From the NCBI RefSeq assembly GCF_963678635.1, contig NC_087070.1, forward strand, positions 2,481,854 through 2,545,853: DNA of 64,000 nt. Direction: 5' to 3'. The notes under the pieces were generated by a model. That model saw only the letters and a program-made list of their open reading frames with translations. It was not told the DNA's origin and made no database searches. The DNA comes from Symsagittifera roscoffensis (taxonomy: Eukaryota; Xenacoelomorpha; Acoela; Convolutidae). Positions 32,941 through 45,275 of the stretch are shown in pieces (positions within the stretch are counted from its first letter, which is position 1; each line of letters begins with the position of its first letter). The position numbers were made by a program, and so were the translations under genes.

Positions 32941-34520
32941 AAAAAATTCGCTCAAAATCAAAGACTTAATTGTAAGCTAGAGAAGAAAATCTCATACGGG
33001 AAATTAAAAAAAAAATCACAATAACCTCAATCATCTTGTCATAGAAATCAACCAAGAGAAGGTTAAAGAACTTTATCCCACAATCTAAAGTACTAATAAA
33101 AGTAGAATTTAAGGAAACCCCTGATTAATTAGGACATTTTCATTCTAATTAGATAAATCTTTCCAGAAGTCACTTCCTCTACACATTCATTTCCTCTCTT
33201 GAACTAACTAGTTGAAAATCAACCAATCAAAATCGTTTCGACATTATCTCATCTGTTTTTCAACACCACTATTACAAGCCGCCATATCTCCTACTAATAT
33301 TCGATCTAAAAGTATGACTGAAAGACCTCTAGGTCAAAATTAAGCACTACTCTCATATTTGACATTTTAAATAAATATCACATTAAAAATGCAAACCCCT
33401 CCTATCAATCAACACAAAATTCAACAAACTTGTCTCACTTTATACCCCGCAGTTCTACAAAAAAAGTTTTAAATAAGCCTGAAGACAAAATTTGACATGA
33501 TCATATAGACTAAAGACTTGCTATCTCCCTTAAACCTCTAAACATCCAATAAATAGAAAAAAGGAACTAAAAAGATAACACCTAAACACCGAGACTTCCC
33601 TTCACTGAAAAATATACATGTCCAAGCCATTTGCAAAAACAATCAATAAAAAATTCGATCAAAATTGGCTTCTACTTCAAAAGAGTATAAAAATAATTCG
33701 ACGGAGAAATCACTTTTCAAATGCTTCCTTCCAAACAAATTAATAAAATGAAATATTCCTTTAAACTCTTCTATCAATTTTTTTATCACGTTTTCAACTA
33801 TGTACTTTTTTCAATGCCGAATTTGTTGAAATTGGATCACTCTTTTTTTATATTTTTGCAGCTCATTTACAATTTCCTATTCCCCCGTAAAAAACTATAT
33901 CTCCCTCTCTGGAATCATTGACCACCTAATTCAAGTAAAAAACTTACACAATTTCATAAATGATACGAAGTCTAATATGTACAAAGTTTTTTTTTCTTCT
34001 TTTCGTAAATTTCCTCACATTCCTCGTTTCCCTAATTGAAACAGTTCTCAATTGAAATAAATAGGCAATAATCACATTGGCCTTAGCAACAATTTTGTTA
34101 ATCGTATTTTCAGTAGAATGTTTTATAGAACATAAAGTTAGGTGAATGAAGGTGTACAGCAATTTTTCAAAATTGTCACCACACCCCATTAAGAAGGAAT
34201 CTCCACCAATCACTACATTCCAAGACCCCACCCCCCCCCAGCCCCCAGAACACCGACAAACAAGGGGACTCCAAACATGAACACATATCTCGTTTCTAGA
34301 AAAGCCAAACACATTTGAAAAAAATTCGTTATCTGAAATATTTTTGCCCGCCATTTGTCAAGCACCCCTATGTGAACCACAATACGAGCCAACATATTAC
34401 TTTTACCCCTCACTTCAACAAGACCTTTGTTTCAAACCAGACATTGTGTCAAAACCAAAATATAACAGCTACAAAAGACAGACAAACTAATTTCCACGAC
34501 AAAATCGAAAACTCACAACA
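32941..34520. other. Unassigned segment with CCAAT motif and C-tract
   Basis: Not recognised. It holds GAAAATCAACCAATCA at about 33213, the same 16 bases as in the polymerase upstream regions, and a C-rich tract at 34231-34252. A 136-codon antisense frame at 33944-34354 is kept in the duplicate, but that is expected from recent duplication. Confidence 0.35.
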
Positions 34521-35380
34521 CTTTTCCATCCTAGTACATCTTGAACCTGCATATCACATAAATCCGTCGAACCGAACAGGCCCACAGTACCTCCTCGTCA
34601 CCAATTATGTTTGCGAAGATAATCAACAAAAAACACTACATAAAATGCAATTAATCAAGTAATACAATAAGAATTAGAACCACAAGATATTGAAACAGCA
34701 ACGATAGTAGCAGAAGTTTAATCAAAAGTTCGAACAATAACTTTAAAAGGGGATAAAATTGCAGCCAGATTCTCAGAAAGAAAGTACATTGTTCACAAAC
34801 ATCGAACAGCAAAAAAATAGACTAGATCATGAAAATTTTCTCATCAAAGTAACATCAAAAGACTTTACATCTTAACCCTGAAGATTGTAAAAACGAACTA
34901 CAACGCTTGAAAATAGTCACAAATTAAAATGAATTTCATTTTAATTAGTAATTTTTCAAGTTTTTCCAGACTCTGTACACCAAGCACAACATGAAAACAC
35001 TATAAACAACATAAAACTAGATATCAAATTCCCGTATCATGGCGCCCTCGGACGTTTAACTTACGATCTAAAAGATAAAAAATGGATACCACTAATTGCA
35101 ATCAACAGTCCATCGAGTTGTGAAGCTGGCACCAAAATTAGAAGCTACTAAGAAATAATGTTTTTTGTTTGGAAAACCCGTTTAGAAAAGTACAATTAAA
35201 ACGCGATTTGAATGATGATGCCATATTTTATTAAGGAATCCGCTTACCTTGTAAAACTGATCAAGGACATTCCGATCCTCTTACACGAACACAGTTCGAC
35301 AAGAAAACAGGCAAATTAAAACTCGATACAGCACATCTATATCAAAATTGAGAAGACGAAAAATCCTATGTACCAGTAAC
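34521..35380 (+). pseudogene. Env-like gene fragment, N-terminal to middle (unit 1)
   Basis: Starts near the env signal-peptide boundary. NPSNRTGPQYLLVTNYVCED aligns with NPSPRTGPQDLLVTQYDCEE of the complete element. It runs through the CATGGCGCCCTCGGACGTT block (35038) to the duplication junction. The first codons and signal peptide are missing here but present in unit 2. Many stops. Confidence 0.65.
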
Positions 35381-36371
35381 AATAATTTACTGTAGCAACT
35401 AAACAAGCGAACCTTGAGAAAGACAATTACAGTTTTTATCATCAGTCATGAAGAAGATTTTTTTTGGATCTGAACCAATATCGAAAAATTGTTTATAAAG
35501 AATAAATCCCATTTTCAGTCCTTTTCAGCAATTAACTGTTCATTTTTCCGCATTGAGCTGATTTTGTTTACTATTAATGGGAAAAACTTCACAGAAATTG
35601 TAATTTTTGTTAAAAAAAAATTTGGTTAGTCATTGAGAAAAACTGAGGAGGAGTTAAATCATGGAGTTTAATCTAGAAATTTCGTTGAAGGATGCTCTCA
35701 ATCTTCATTTGAATTGAGAGTCCTATTTTAATTCTCACTGAAATTAGTTAAACCGAAAGAAATTAGTTAATTACCCAAATAAAAGGTTGACAATGGAAAA
35801 TTTTTGATAGATATGAATAAATGTTTTTTATATTCTCAAAAACTAAAGCAATTTTCACTGTTTTCTGGAAGTTTCAATAGTGATTCAGCTTTTTTAAGTT
35901 TTCTTGTTGATGTTGAGAGCTTTGTATAACCCGCTTTGTAGCTCAAATAATGCTAAAATTTATCGTATTTGAAAATTTTGTATCATTGTCTCAACATGAT
36001 GCCGTTTAAAATACGAGTTGAGCTCAAATTTAATTCAAAATCTGAAGGTAGGTATATTGTTTTTATTAGATCAGAAGCAACAAAAAAATTAACCAAAACT
36101 ATGAGATTTTAGCAATTTTTTCCAAAAACTTGAAATCTTTGCAATTTTTTCCAAATACTTCAAACTTAAAGTTTTTGCAATTTTTTTCCAAAAAAATTGA
36201 CTTTTTTGGAAGTTTCAGTAGGTTTCAGCATAGTCTCAAGTTGATAGAAAGTAAGATTATTCAATAAAATAGGTCAAATTATAGCTAATCTTGTCGTGCT
36301 TTGAAAAAAACTCTTACCATTGACCCACCATGTACCAAAAAACTCATTAAAACCCTGATTCGAATTTTGCG

Positions 36372-36552
36372 AAAAAACTAGAAATTTCTACACAAAAACC
36401 AAAACATTTTCGTTTTTCTTACATTATCTTACCATCACTCAAACCATGAAACCTTACAATTGGTATTCCCTATCTTAATACATCAAAAATCTATTCCCTA
36501 TCTTAATACATAGGGTGGGGACCGGATACTCTATAGCCTATTTTAATACATG
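36372..36552 (-). repeat. Terminal-repeat-like sequence, right copy in unit 2
   Basis: Nearly identical to 32203-32377 and in the same orientation. It keeps one extra subrepeat (AAAATCTATTCCCTATCTTA), making it the better match to the left ends. Confidence 0.6.
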
Positions 36553-36568
36553 GTTCAAGTTCAACGCT

Positions 36569-37115
36569 TACAGCACCACCAAATCTACACAGCCTACATA
36601 ATTGTCGCCCAAATCTCTAGTTCCACAAAATTATAGGATTGCAATGAGCATACCCCTCAAGGTAGTAACTTCCCACAAAGTCCAATATCTCACGTAATAC
36701 TCCATCAACCAAATATTGACGACACATATGAACAAAATGTAGAAAAACCACACACAAAAATTTTTCGTTCTCAAAACAATCATTTTTGTAGCCCACGATG
36801 AGCCGACAGGTCGGATCTCTCAACCGTTCCCTTTACTATCCCACGAACATCCAATGCCACTCCTTCCTTCAGTTCACTCTCAGACTTCAACTCTTCTCAC
36901 CTACCCAACTTTTCTTCTAACTCACCACGCATGGACTCAGACAATTCAAACCAAAGAGTTTTCAACACCATATCTAATTTTAATAGAAATCTGATGTAGA
37001 AAACAATGACAAATTCCTAGACACCAAACACAGCCCTATAAATTTTCCCAACTATCTTTTCAACCCAAATTTTTGCCATTTCTAACGAAAAAAAAAGAAA
37101 CTTACAAATCCTCAG
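36569..37115 (+). pseudogene. Retroelement 3' accessory gene fragment (unit 2)
   Basis: Duplicate of 32394-32940, with the TTTTTGTAG acceptor-like block and ATG at 36798 (MSRQVGSLNRS). Confidence 0.6.
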
Positions 37116-38640
37116 AAACAATTCGCTCAAAATCAAAGACTTAATTGTAAGCTAGAGAAGAAAATTTAATACGGGAAATTAAAAAAAAAATCACAATAAC
37201 CTCAATCATCTTGTCATAGAAATCAACCAAGAGAAAGTACTAATAAAAGTAGAATTTAAGGAAACCCCTGATTAATTAGGACATTTTCATCCTAATTAGA
37301 TAAATCTTTCCAGAAGTCACTTCCTCTACACATTCATTTCCTCTCTTGAACTAACTAGTTGAAAATCAACCAATCAAAATCGTTTCGACATTATCTCATC
37401 TGTTTTTCAACACCACTATTATAAGCCGCCATATCTCCATGACTGAAAGACCTCCAGGTCAAAATTAAGCACTACTCTCATATTTGACATTTTAAATAAA
37501 CATCACATTAATAATGCAAACCCCTCCTATCAATCAACACAAAATTCAACAAACTTGTCTCACTTTATACCCCGCAGTTCTACAAAAAAAGTTTTAAATA
37601 AGCCTGAAGACAAAATTTGACATGATCATTTAGACTAAAGACTTGCTATCTCCCTTAAACCTCTAAACATCCAATAAATAGAAAAAAGGAACTAAAAAGA
37701 TAACACCTAAACACCGAGACTTCCCTTCACTGAAAAATATACATGTCCAAGCCATTTGCAAAAACAATCAATAAAAAATTCGATCAAAATTGGCTTCCAC
37801 TTCAAAAGAGTATAAAAGTATAGAAATCGCTTTTCAAATGCTTCCTTCCAAACAAATTATTAAAATGAAATATTCCTTTAAACTCTTCTATCAATTTTTT
37901 TATCACGTTTTCAACTATGTACTTTTTTCAATGCCGAGTTTGTTGAAATTGGATCACTCTTTTTTTATATTTTTGCAGCTCATTTATAATTTCCTATTCC
38001 CCCGTAAAAAACTATATCTCCCTCTCTGGAATCATTGACCACCTAATTCAAGTAAAAAACTTACACAATTTCATAAATGATACGAAGTCTAATATGTACA
38101 AAATTTTTTTTCTTCTTTTCTTAAATTTCCTCACATTCCTCGTTTCCCTAATTGAAACAGTTCTCAATTGAATTAAATAGGCAATAATCACATTGGCCTT
38201 AGCAACAATTTTGTTAATCGTATTTTCAGTACAATGTTTTTTAGAACATAAAGTTAGGTGAATGAAGGTGTACAGCAATTTTTCAAAATTGTCACCACAC
38301 CCCATTAAGAAGGAATCTCCACCAATCACTACATTCCAAGACCCCATCCCCCCCCCCCCCCCCCCAGAACACCGACAAACAAGGGGACTCCAAACATGAA
38401 CACATATCTCGTTTCTAGAAAACCCAAACACATTTGAAGAAAATTCTTTATCTGAAATATTTTTGCCCGCCATTTGTCAAGCACCCCTATGTGAACCACA
38501 ATACGAGCCAACATATAACTTTTACCCCTCACTTCAACAAGACCTTTATTTCAAACCAGACATTGTGTCAAAACCAAAATATAACAACTACAAAAGACAG
38601 ACAAACTAATTTCCACGACAAAATCGAAAACTCACAACAC
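37116..38640. other. Unassigned segment (duplicate of 32941-34520)
   Basis: Same content as in unit 1. The C-tract at about 38346-38366 is longer, with around 16 uninterrupted Cs. No gene was recognised. Confidence 0.35.
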
Positions 38641-39387
38641 TAGCAGTTCATTTTAATATACCCTCATCACCATCATCGACACCTCTAGATCTCTCAAGTA
38701 ATACACTACAAAGCACCTCCTCTTCATTTCAAAACATTTACCAACAAAGTACCCAAAATCTTCTATCATATTTCATCATATTAGGCCCCTCTCATCCCTC
38801 CACTTCATCACAAGTACTCCTGCATTAGACGACACAAACATTTTCCGAAGGCAAACCCAATTTAGCGAGCAACCCGATAGATATCTCATCAGATACTTCT
38901 CTATCGTTACCAGAAACTCTATTACTTTCATCGAAACTCTAGTTCACATGTCCAAACCCGAAAACAAAATTTCCAACAAATTCCCCAAACCACCTAGATA
39001 TCGTGAACTTCAAGGTACAACTATACCTTTACGATTAAAATGGAACACTTTGTAGCACCCCTCCCCTTTTTGGCCAAAACCTCGATTTCAATCGACTCCA
39101 AAAATGAGCACTGAACTGGCTTGTGTTTCGACACGATATTCAAAAATATGTTCAAGCTTATAATATACAAATTCTCACCCAGAATAACTTAACCCTAAGT
39201 TTTGATATAACAGTGAGACTAAATATTTTGGTAAGCCATCCATAACAACTATCTCCGCCAATTATAAAAGCTCAATCAATGCATCCTCCATTCGTCACAA
39301 CAGAACTTGTCTCTAAATGCGATAGATATACAGAGAAAACTAATGGCTATATCACATTCTATAACCCCCTTCAGGAATATCATACAC
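38641..39387 (+). pseudogene. Retroelement copy B: pol/env junction region
   Basis: Aligns with about 56320-56900 of the complete element: Ser/Pro-rich codons, then ACGATTAAAATGGAACACTT (versus ACGATTAGATTGGAACACAT), then AGCACCCCTCCCC. Heavily interrupted. It probably encodes the C-terminal extension of pol that precedes env. Confidence 0.55.
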
Positions 39388-41115
39388 TTGTATCTTTTAG
39401 TAGTATTTTTCCATCCTAGTACATCTTGAACCTGCATATCACATAAATCCGTCGAACCGAACAGGCCCACAGTACCTCCTCGTCACCAATTATGTTTGCG
39501 AAGATAATCAACAAAAAACACTACATAAAATGCAATTAATACAATAAGAATTAGAACCACAAGATATTGAAACAGCAACGATAGTAGCAGAAGTTTAATC
39601 AAAAGTTCGAACAATAACTTTAAAAGGGGATAAAATTGCAGCCAGATTCTCAGAAAGAAAGTACATTGTTCACAAACATCGAACAGCAATAAAAATAGAC
39701 TAGATCATGAAAATTTTCTCATCAAAGTAACATCAAAAGACTTTACATCTTAACCCTGAAGATTGTAAAAACGAACTACAACGCTTGAAAATAGTCACAA
39801 ATTAAAATGAATTTCATTTTAATTAGTAATTTTTCAAGTTTTTCCAGACTCTGTACACCAAGCACAACATGAAAACACTATAAACAACATAAAACTAGAT
39901 ATCAAATTCCCGTATCATGGCGCCCTCGGACGTTTAACTTACGATCTAAAAGATAAAAAATGGATACCACTAATTGCAATCAACAGTCCATCGAGTTGTG
40001 AAGCTGGCACCAAAATTAGAAGCTACTAAGAAATAATGTTTTTTGTTTGGAAAACCCGTTTAGAAAAGTACAATTAAAACGCGATTTGAATGATGATGCC
40101 ATATTTTATTAAGGAATCCGCTTACCTTGTAAAACTGATCAAGGACATTCCGATCCTCTTACACGAACACAGTTCGACAAGAAAACAGGCAAATTAAAAC
40201 TCGATACAGCACATCTATATCAAAATTGAGAAGACGAAAAATCCTATGTACCAGTAACATTATCGAATTATCGAAAGAGAACAAGTATTGCAATCCATCG
40301 CTTTAGCGGTACTTAATATACCCTACACAGGAAAACTATTATCAGGTAATTGCTCTAACTTCATTGACTATGAACGAAAAATTTTTTGGTATTACACCTG
40401 CACTAAAAATTTTCATGACTTTTTGTTTTTGAAGACAAAAGATGTTACCAACGAATCCCTTTATCTTATTGTAGATACACAATCTTGACGCACATGTTTT
40501 TGGAAGACACCTGTCTCGTGTGGGTCTGAAAATAGCCACAGCTTAATCCAAACGAAGATAAAAAGTTTTCACCGAGAGCACACACGCAAACGCTTTTAAT
40601 CCAAATATAGATATATAATCAATAGGCCTTTACTCTAAATCCGCCACTCGAAATCAATTTCAAAAACAACAATTTCAAGAACTCCCAACTAAAAGGGACG
40701 CAATACAAAGACAACCAATCAATCAAAATTTCCGAAAATTTGCTGAAACAGCAGGCTTTCCCAATATCTATAAACAAGACTTAGCGGATAATTTAAGTAC
40801 ATTAAAAACTACATTAATCCAACGGTGAAAGGTACAATTCATAAGATTTTTCACCAAGGAAAATTTTTAATTTTGTTTATATCAAAAGCTTTCTCGATGG
40901 CAATACTAAATATTAGAAATAGAAAAATGACTAAATTATATGCAATCTTTGATTTTATAGGATTACTTTTTCACTACCCAGAGCAATCTATAAATTAAGA
41001 GCAATACATACTCAAGTGAATAGACAAGCTTGCATTGCACGCACTTTTTTGCAGGATTTTTTGCAATATTTTCCACCTTTCATCAAAAAATTCTTCCCTG
41101 ATTAGCGATTATAAC
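39388..41115 (+). pseudogene. Retroelement copy B: env-like gene
   Basis: The env start is lost (TTGTATCTTTTAG at 39388 versus ATGTATCTTTTAAAG at 56902). After the unit 2 boundary at 40258 it continues through the C-terminal half (CTATTATCAGGTAATTGCTC near 40339). It then reaches the membrane-proximal tail near 40960-41090 (CAAGCTTGCATTGCACGCAC, matching CAAGCAAGCGTAGCACGCAT). All frames are short. This copy shows the normal order env-tail-accessory gene that is interrupted elsewhere by the terminal repeats. Confidence 0.65.
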
Positions 41116-41127
41116 AAAAAGCTGTCT

Positions 41128-42740
41128 ATAGCACCACCACATCTACAAAGTCTACATAATTGTCACCCTGTATCTTTAATTCCACAAAACTAAAGGAACA
41201 CACTGAACATACCCCTCAAGGTCCCACGAAGTCAAATACCTTACATAAAACTCCATCAACTGATTTTTGACGACACATATAAACAACATGGAGAACAACC
41301 ACACACAAAAAATTTTCATTCTCAAAACTATAATCTTTTTAGCCCACGATGAGCCGACAGCTGGAATCCCTCAACCGTTCCCTTTCCTATCCTGCGACGC
41401 TCCAACACCACTCTTTCCTCATTTCTAAGTCAAAACTCACCTCTTCTCCCTACCCATTTTTTCTACTAACTCACCACGATTGGACTCGGATAATTCAAAC
41501 CAAACAGTTTTAAACACCATATCTAAGTTTATTAATAATTTGACGTAGAAACCCCTGAAGAATTCCTAGGTTTCATAGCCAGCACTTTAAATTTTTACCA
41601 ATCACCTATCCAACCCATAGTTTCCTCTATTCCTAATAAAACCTCCCCCACTTCATATACTGACGCTTCCCCTATCCTTTCATTTTTGTCAAATAACAAA
41701 CTCGACGCACCCAGCCCCATAACAGACAATTAAATTGAGCATGAATTAGAAAACTGTATAACCCAATAAAACACTTTCATAATACAAATAAAGCATTGAC
41801 ACTTCACCAGCTAACCCATTCAGCCTCAACATCCGAATCTTCAACCCCTTCTGTTCAAATTGCACCCACAAGAACGCAGAGATTTTTTAAACGGAGGCTG
41901 TCTAACCCTACGCCTCAATTCTTTACCAGTCACCCACGCTCATCCCACTTATACTCCAACCACCCTCAACACATTAACACCCCAGAGTTTTTAATCAACA
42001 ACTTACCATTTTCCCCCATATACTACAGACAACCAAAACGAGCTGAACTTCTTCGTAGATGAAAATGTGCTAATTCCCACGCTCTTCCGGATCACCTACT
42101 ACAACTTTATTGACCCACTGAAAATTTCTCTTAAAAAAAACCTCGAAGATAATGAATTATGTGGTTCCGTCATTCATCAACTCACCGCCACACTTTACGA
42201 AAATCAATTTACTGCCATCGGTTTGAACCAGATACTAAATAGATTCAAAGCACCACTCGCTAATCGATTTTCTAATAGCCCTTACAATCATGCTTTCACC
42301 AGATACATGGAAGATAGCCAGTTGAAGACGATCCAAAAACTATTCCCCAACTAACAGAAAGTTTTTTCCTTAATTCAGAATATATATTCAAGCAAGGTAG
42401 CATTATTAAGAAATGTGATAACATAATCACTCGCAAACAAACAAATACCAAAGCTTTCACTTCTTTAAGCCCAAAGATTGAGAATTCACTGCTCACACGA
42501 ATTGATTTCAAGAACAAAAAAAACCACAAATATACATATTATGGATTCGTATTAAAATTTTATATAACCAATTCACCATCCCGTAACCGATATTATCGTT
42601 TTATGTTAATTAAATCAAAGTTAAGACAAATCAAACAAGAGACACACCATTATTTTTTTCACACTTCCTTTATAGATTTCACCAGCCCTTCATCTAAAAG
42701 AATAGAATACAAAAAAGGAATCGCAAACTCTTTTTAAATT
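41128..42740 (+). pseudogene. Retroelement copy B: 3' accessory gene
   Basis: A splice-acceptor-like block and the ATG at 41349 encode MSRQLESLNRSLSYP. Ser/Pro-rich frames follow (41796-42062). The conserved domain 42060-42354 has DENVLIPT, TYYNFIDPLKISL and FTAIGLNQILNRFKAP, then a frameshifted QLTESFFLN...YIFKQGSIIKK (42350-42420), and further on HKYTYYGF...NSPSRNRYYRF (42530-42600). Each block has a counterpart in copy A at 60287-60900. The order and frame-level similarity across two diverged elements argue that it was a real protein-coding gene. No known domain was recognised. Confidence 0.6.
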
Positions 42741-44063
42741 TTAATCTAACAAGGAAACTGAATTATCCAAGTGAAATAAATTTACTAACAAATGCAATAA
42801 ATTAATAATTCAGCAGTAAAATTCAAAAAAACGAAGTAGTCGATTGATACTGCAATTAAATTAGAGATAACTAAGCTTTTTGTGTGTATTTTTTTTTTGT
42901 AAATTCCCAAAACTTGCCCACAAAGAAATGTTTAAAATGTGAAGTTTCAACTCTAAGTGATAGCAACTGTAAATTGTTTTCACGCGTTTCAAACTTTCCC
43001 TTAACCCTGCTCGGAGGAACTATAAGTAAGCTTAAGCTTACCAACGCAGCTTACTAACACCACAAAACCGACCGCATGTATAAGAAAATCCCACAGGACT
43101 CAGACTAGAATCAACCCAGATTAATTGATTAATTTTTCTTTTAAAACCAATTGAAACACCGAAACGTTACAAAATAAACCCAAAAAGCAACAATCTATTT
43201 TTGAAAAAAAAGACACAACCAAAAACAAAACTGAGAAAAACACCTGATAAAAAAGAACAAAAAGTTGAAGACAAAATGAGACTCTGCTCAAAGTGGCGGT
43301 AGAATTATACTCACTGGCCTCACCACCCGGTAGGACGTCCTGTGCATGCTCTATGGCCTGCCTAACCCACCGCGCTACAGCACGCTCATGACCTACACTC
43401 AATTTCTGATGAGAGTTGCTCTTGGGTGAGCAACTCTTTAAAATAACCGAAACTGAAGAAACCGCTTTTGCGAAAACAACTTATGCAGATCATAATTAAG
43501 ACTGATCTCACAGGCAAGATATAGATTTTTTATGCAATGTAAAAACACTTCTTTGAGCCTACGGACGAGCAGCAAAAGGAGATGAAAACTCGGTGACATT
43601 TCAACTTTGGAATGGCGAATCTATTGGCTTGTTCCCGTAGTCAATACCCTCACAGGATTTAAAGTATCGGTCCAACATCGTAGCAAAGATACCCATTGAA
43701 GAAGACCAATGGCTAACCCGATGGGGACTCCGCATACAGGTCCTAGTCACTTGGCGCTTCACTCAGAGAAGTTAAACTCCATCTTGCACTTAGTCGGGCT
43801 CTAGCTTAACGAAATCAACACATCATTGCATCATTCTGAAATCTTTACACGATCACTCAAGAAGATCTAAGATAAAACGAGACCCACTTCTGGAACACGA
43901 ACAACTGGCCTTCTTTTCTCTACAAAGACAACTACATCTCTCCTTCCTTCACGCAGCCACTGCTTCAAATGAAAACTACTCCAATGAACCAAGAAATCTC
44001 TCCATCCATTCTTCACTACAATAAACGATTTGAAAACTAAAAACTCTCTAAGCTCCGGATGGG
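42741..44063 (+). other. Retroelement copy B: long 3' noncoding region
   Basis: Diverged but colinear with 61280-62878. It includes the palindrome-rich element at 43332-43390 and ends CCGGATGGGTGGAAC at the LTR edge. No long conserved frame. Confidence 0.55.
43332..43390. promoter_or_regulatory. Conserved palindrome-rich element, copy B
   Basis: AGGACGTCCT (43332-43341, perfect 10-bp palindrome) is followed by GTGCATGCTC and CTAACCCACCGCGCTAC. The same block is at 62136-62182 in copy A, at almost the same distance from the LTR (about 730 and 745 bp). It is much better conserved than its surroundings. Possible RNA role unknown. Confidence 0.5.
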
Positions 44064-44223
44064 TGGAACTAGTTCAAAACTAGTATTTGTAACCAATTAA
44101 ATTTTTGATAAAACTATCGCTGTAAAAGATTTCTTTTTAACCACTCACCCATCGAAAAATGGATGAGTGGTTAAAAGCAGTGGTTAAACTATTGATCCAA
44201 AAAAACACTGACAATTAGTTGTA

Positions 44224-44251
44224 GTGCTGAAACTACGAGTAGTTTCAGCAC
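44224..44251 (+). promoter_or_regulatory. LTR inverted repeat (hairpin)
   Basis: GTGCTGAAACTAC-GA-GTAGTTTCAGCAC: a perfect 13-bp inverted repeat with a 2-base spacer. Also at 45877-45904. The counterpart in copy A has a compensatory pair change (62986-63013). Confidence 0.7.
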
Positions 44252-44343
44252 CGGAGAAATTTGAATATAACTTAGAATACACTTGTTCTCCTTTGGATCA
44301 AGCTCCAGATAACTAACTTGCAAATACCAGTATACACTAGATC

Positions 44344-45109
44344 CCCGGGATGACCGAAACTTCTTAATATACAATTTCCATATATGAGAAGTTTCTTGTC
44401 ATGCAATTTCATACAATTCCATACGTACAAAAAATGTATGAAATCTCTATGATAATTTTTTTTCCGTAAATGAAAATTGTATGATAGGTGTTTTTTCATA
44501 AACCGAAAAGTTTGAATTTTTCTTTCTAAATTTTTTTAATGGTGATTATTTTAAGTTTTCGAATTTTCAAATTATCAGACATTGATCAAGGCATATATAA
44601 ACACCCCATACAAAACAAAGGAAATAGGTGTTTTTAACGTTTTTGAAAGGAAATAGGAGTTTTCAACGTTTTCAAAAGAAAATAAAAGCCAATATTATTG
44701 TATCCAGGACTACGTTATGCACACAAAAAATTAAATTTTGCATGCAAAAAAAGTTTTTTTTCCGAAAAATGTTTGTTGCGTACGAAATTCAATTTGCGGT
44801 TGAAAAAAATTTGGGCCAAATTTTCAAAATTACTTGAAAATTTTTTGTGTCGCCATCAAAAAAACGCCAGTCGTAGAATTTCCATATATGGGAATTGTAT
44901 GATAAGCATTTTGTTCAAAAACGAAACTTCGTTTTTTTTGCCAGACTGTTTTCTGTTTTATTAGAATCAAACAGCCACAGAAATAGGTTTATATCTTTTT
45001 TCAACCATTTTTGGAAATTGTATGAAATTTATATGAGAAGCATTTTTCCACACACTTGATGTATGGAATTGTATGATAAGCATTTTCGGTGTATGGAGGT
45101 CAACCCGGG
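44344..45109. mobile_element. MITE-like element inserted in the LTR, copy 1 (766 bp)
   Basis: Ends CCCGGGATGACC and GGTCAACCCGGG form 12-bp terminal inverted repeats with one mismatch. The undisturbed LTR reads AGATCTATTGAG. Here it is split as AGATC...TCTATTGAG, leaving a 2-bp TC duplication. The interior holds repeated TTGTATGATAAGCATTTT-type motifs in both orientations. There is no transposase; it is non-autonomous. Confidence 0.7.
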
Positions 45110-45275
45110 TCTATTGAGACAAGGAGATATATGAGTAAGAAATTGATTTCAGATTAGTATTAGACTAAGAAATTGCACGAACCTATCCGGCCGAAAACTA
45201 GATAGCGTGACAAAGAGACGGTGTACCTCATCTGAATTTACTCTATGAGTGAGACACCTCGGACTTAAACTCAAC

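Larger units (their letters stand above)
30649..35380. repeat. Segmental tandem duplication, unit 1
   Basis: This aligns over its length with 35381-40258. Both begin AATAATTTACTGTAGCAACT and end at CCTATGTACCAGTAAC. Unit 1 has three 345-bp satellite units where unit 2 has one, and it lacks the 767-bp segment present in unit 2 at 38641-39407. The join at 35380/35381 has no inserted bases. Confidence 0.85.
35381..40258. repeat. Segmental tandem duplication, unit 2
   Basis: Second copy of 30649-35380. It keeps a pol/env junction segment (38641-39407) that unit 1 lacks. Unit 1's deletion joins CTCACAACAC directly to TTTTCCATCC. Which state is ancestral is argued from unit 2 matching the intact retroelement order. 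Confidence 0.85.
44064..45275 (+). repeat. LTR of retroelement copy B (3' side), interrupted by a MITE
   Basis: Begins TGGAACTAG directly after CCGGATGGG, like TGGAACCAG of the copy A LTRs. It contains the GTGCTGAAAC hairpin (44224-44251), GCACCGGAGAAATTTGAATA, then the MITE, then TCTATTGAGACAAGGAG, TATCCGGCCGAAAACTAGAT and CTCTATGAGTGAGA. All of these match the 3' LTR at 62879-63260. The 3' end is approximate (CTCAAC near 45270). Confidence 0.65.

Noticed and set aside
33944-34354. Antisense frame of 136 codons, also open in the duplicate at 38048-38473
   Set aside because: Conservation is explained by the recent segmental duplication; it crosses a C-tract of variable length and shows no known motif.
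43332-43390. tRNA or tRNA-derived SINE on the minus strand (GTAGCGCGGTGG resembles a pol III A box)
   Set aside because: No B box (GGTTCGA) at the right spacing and no acceptor stem; the element sits at a fixed place in two retroelements instead.
44189-44374. Antisense frames of 60-86 codons across the LTR (also 45767-46027)
   Set aside because: They overlap the LTR hairpin and MITE end and are explained by LTR sequence conservation between duplicates.
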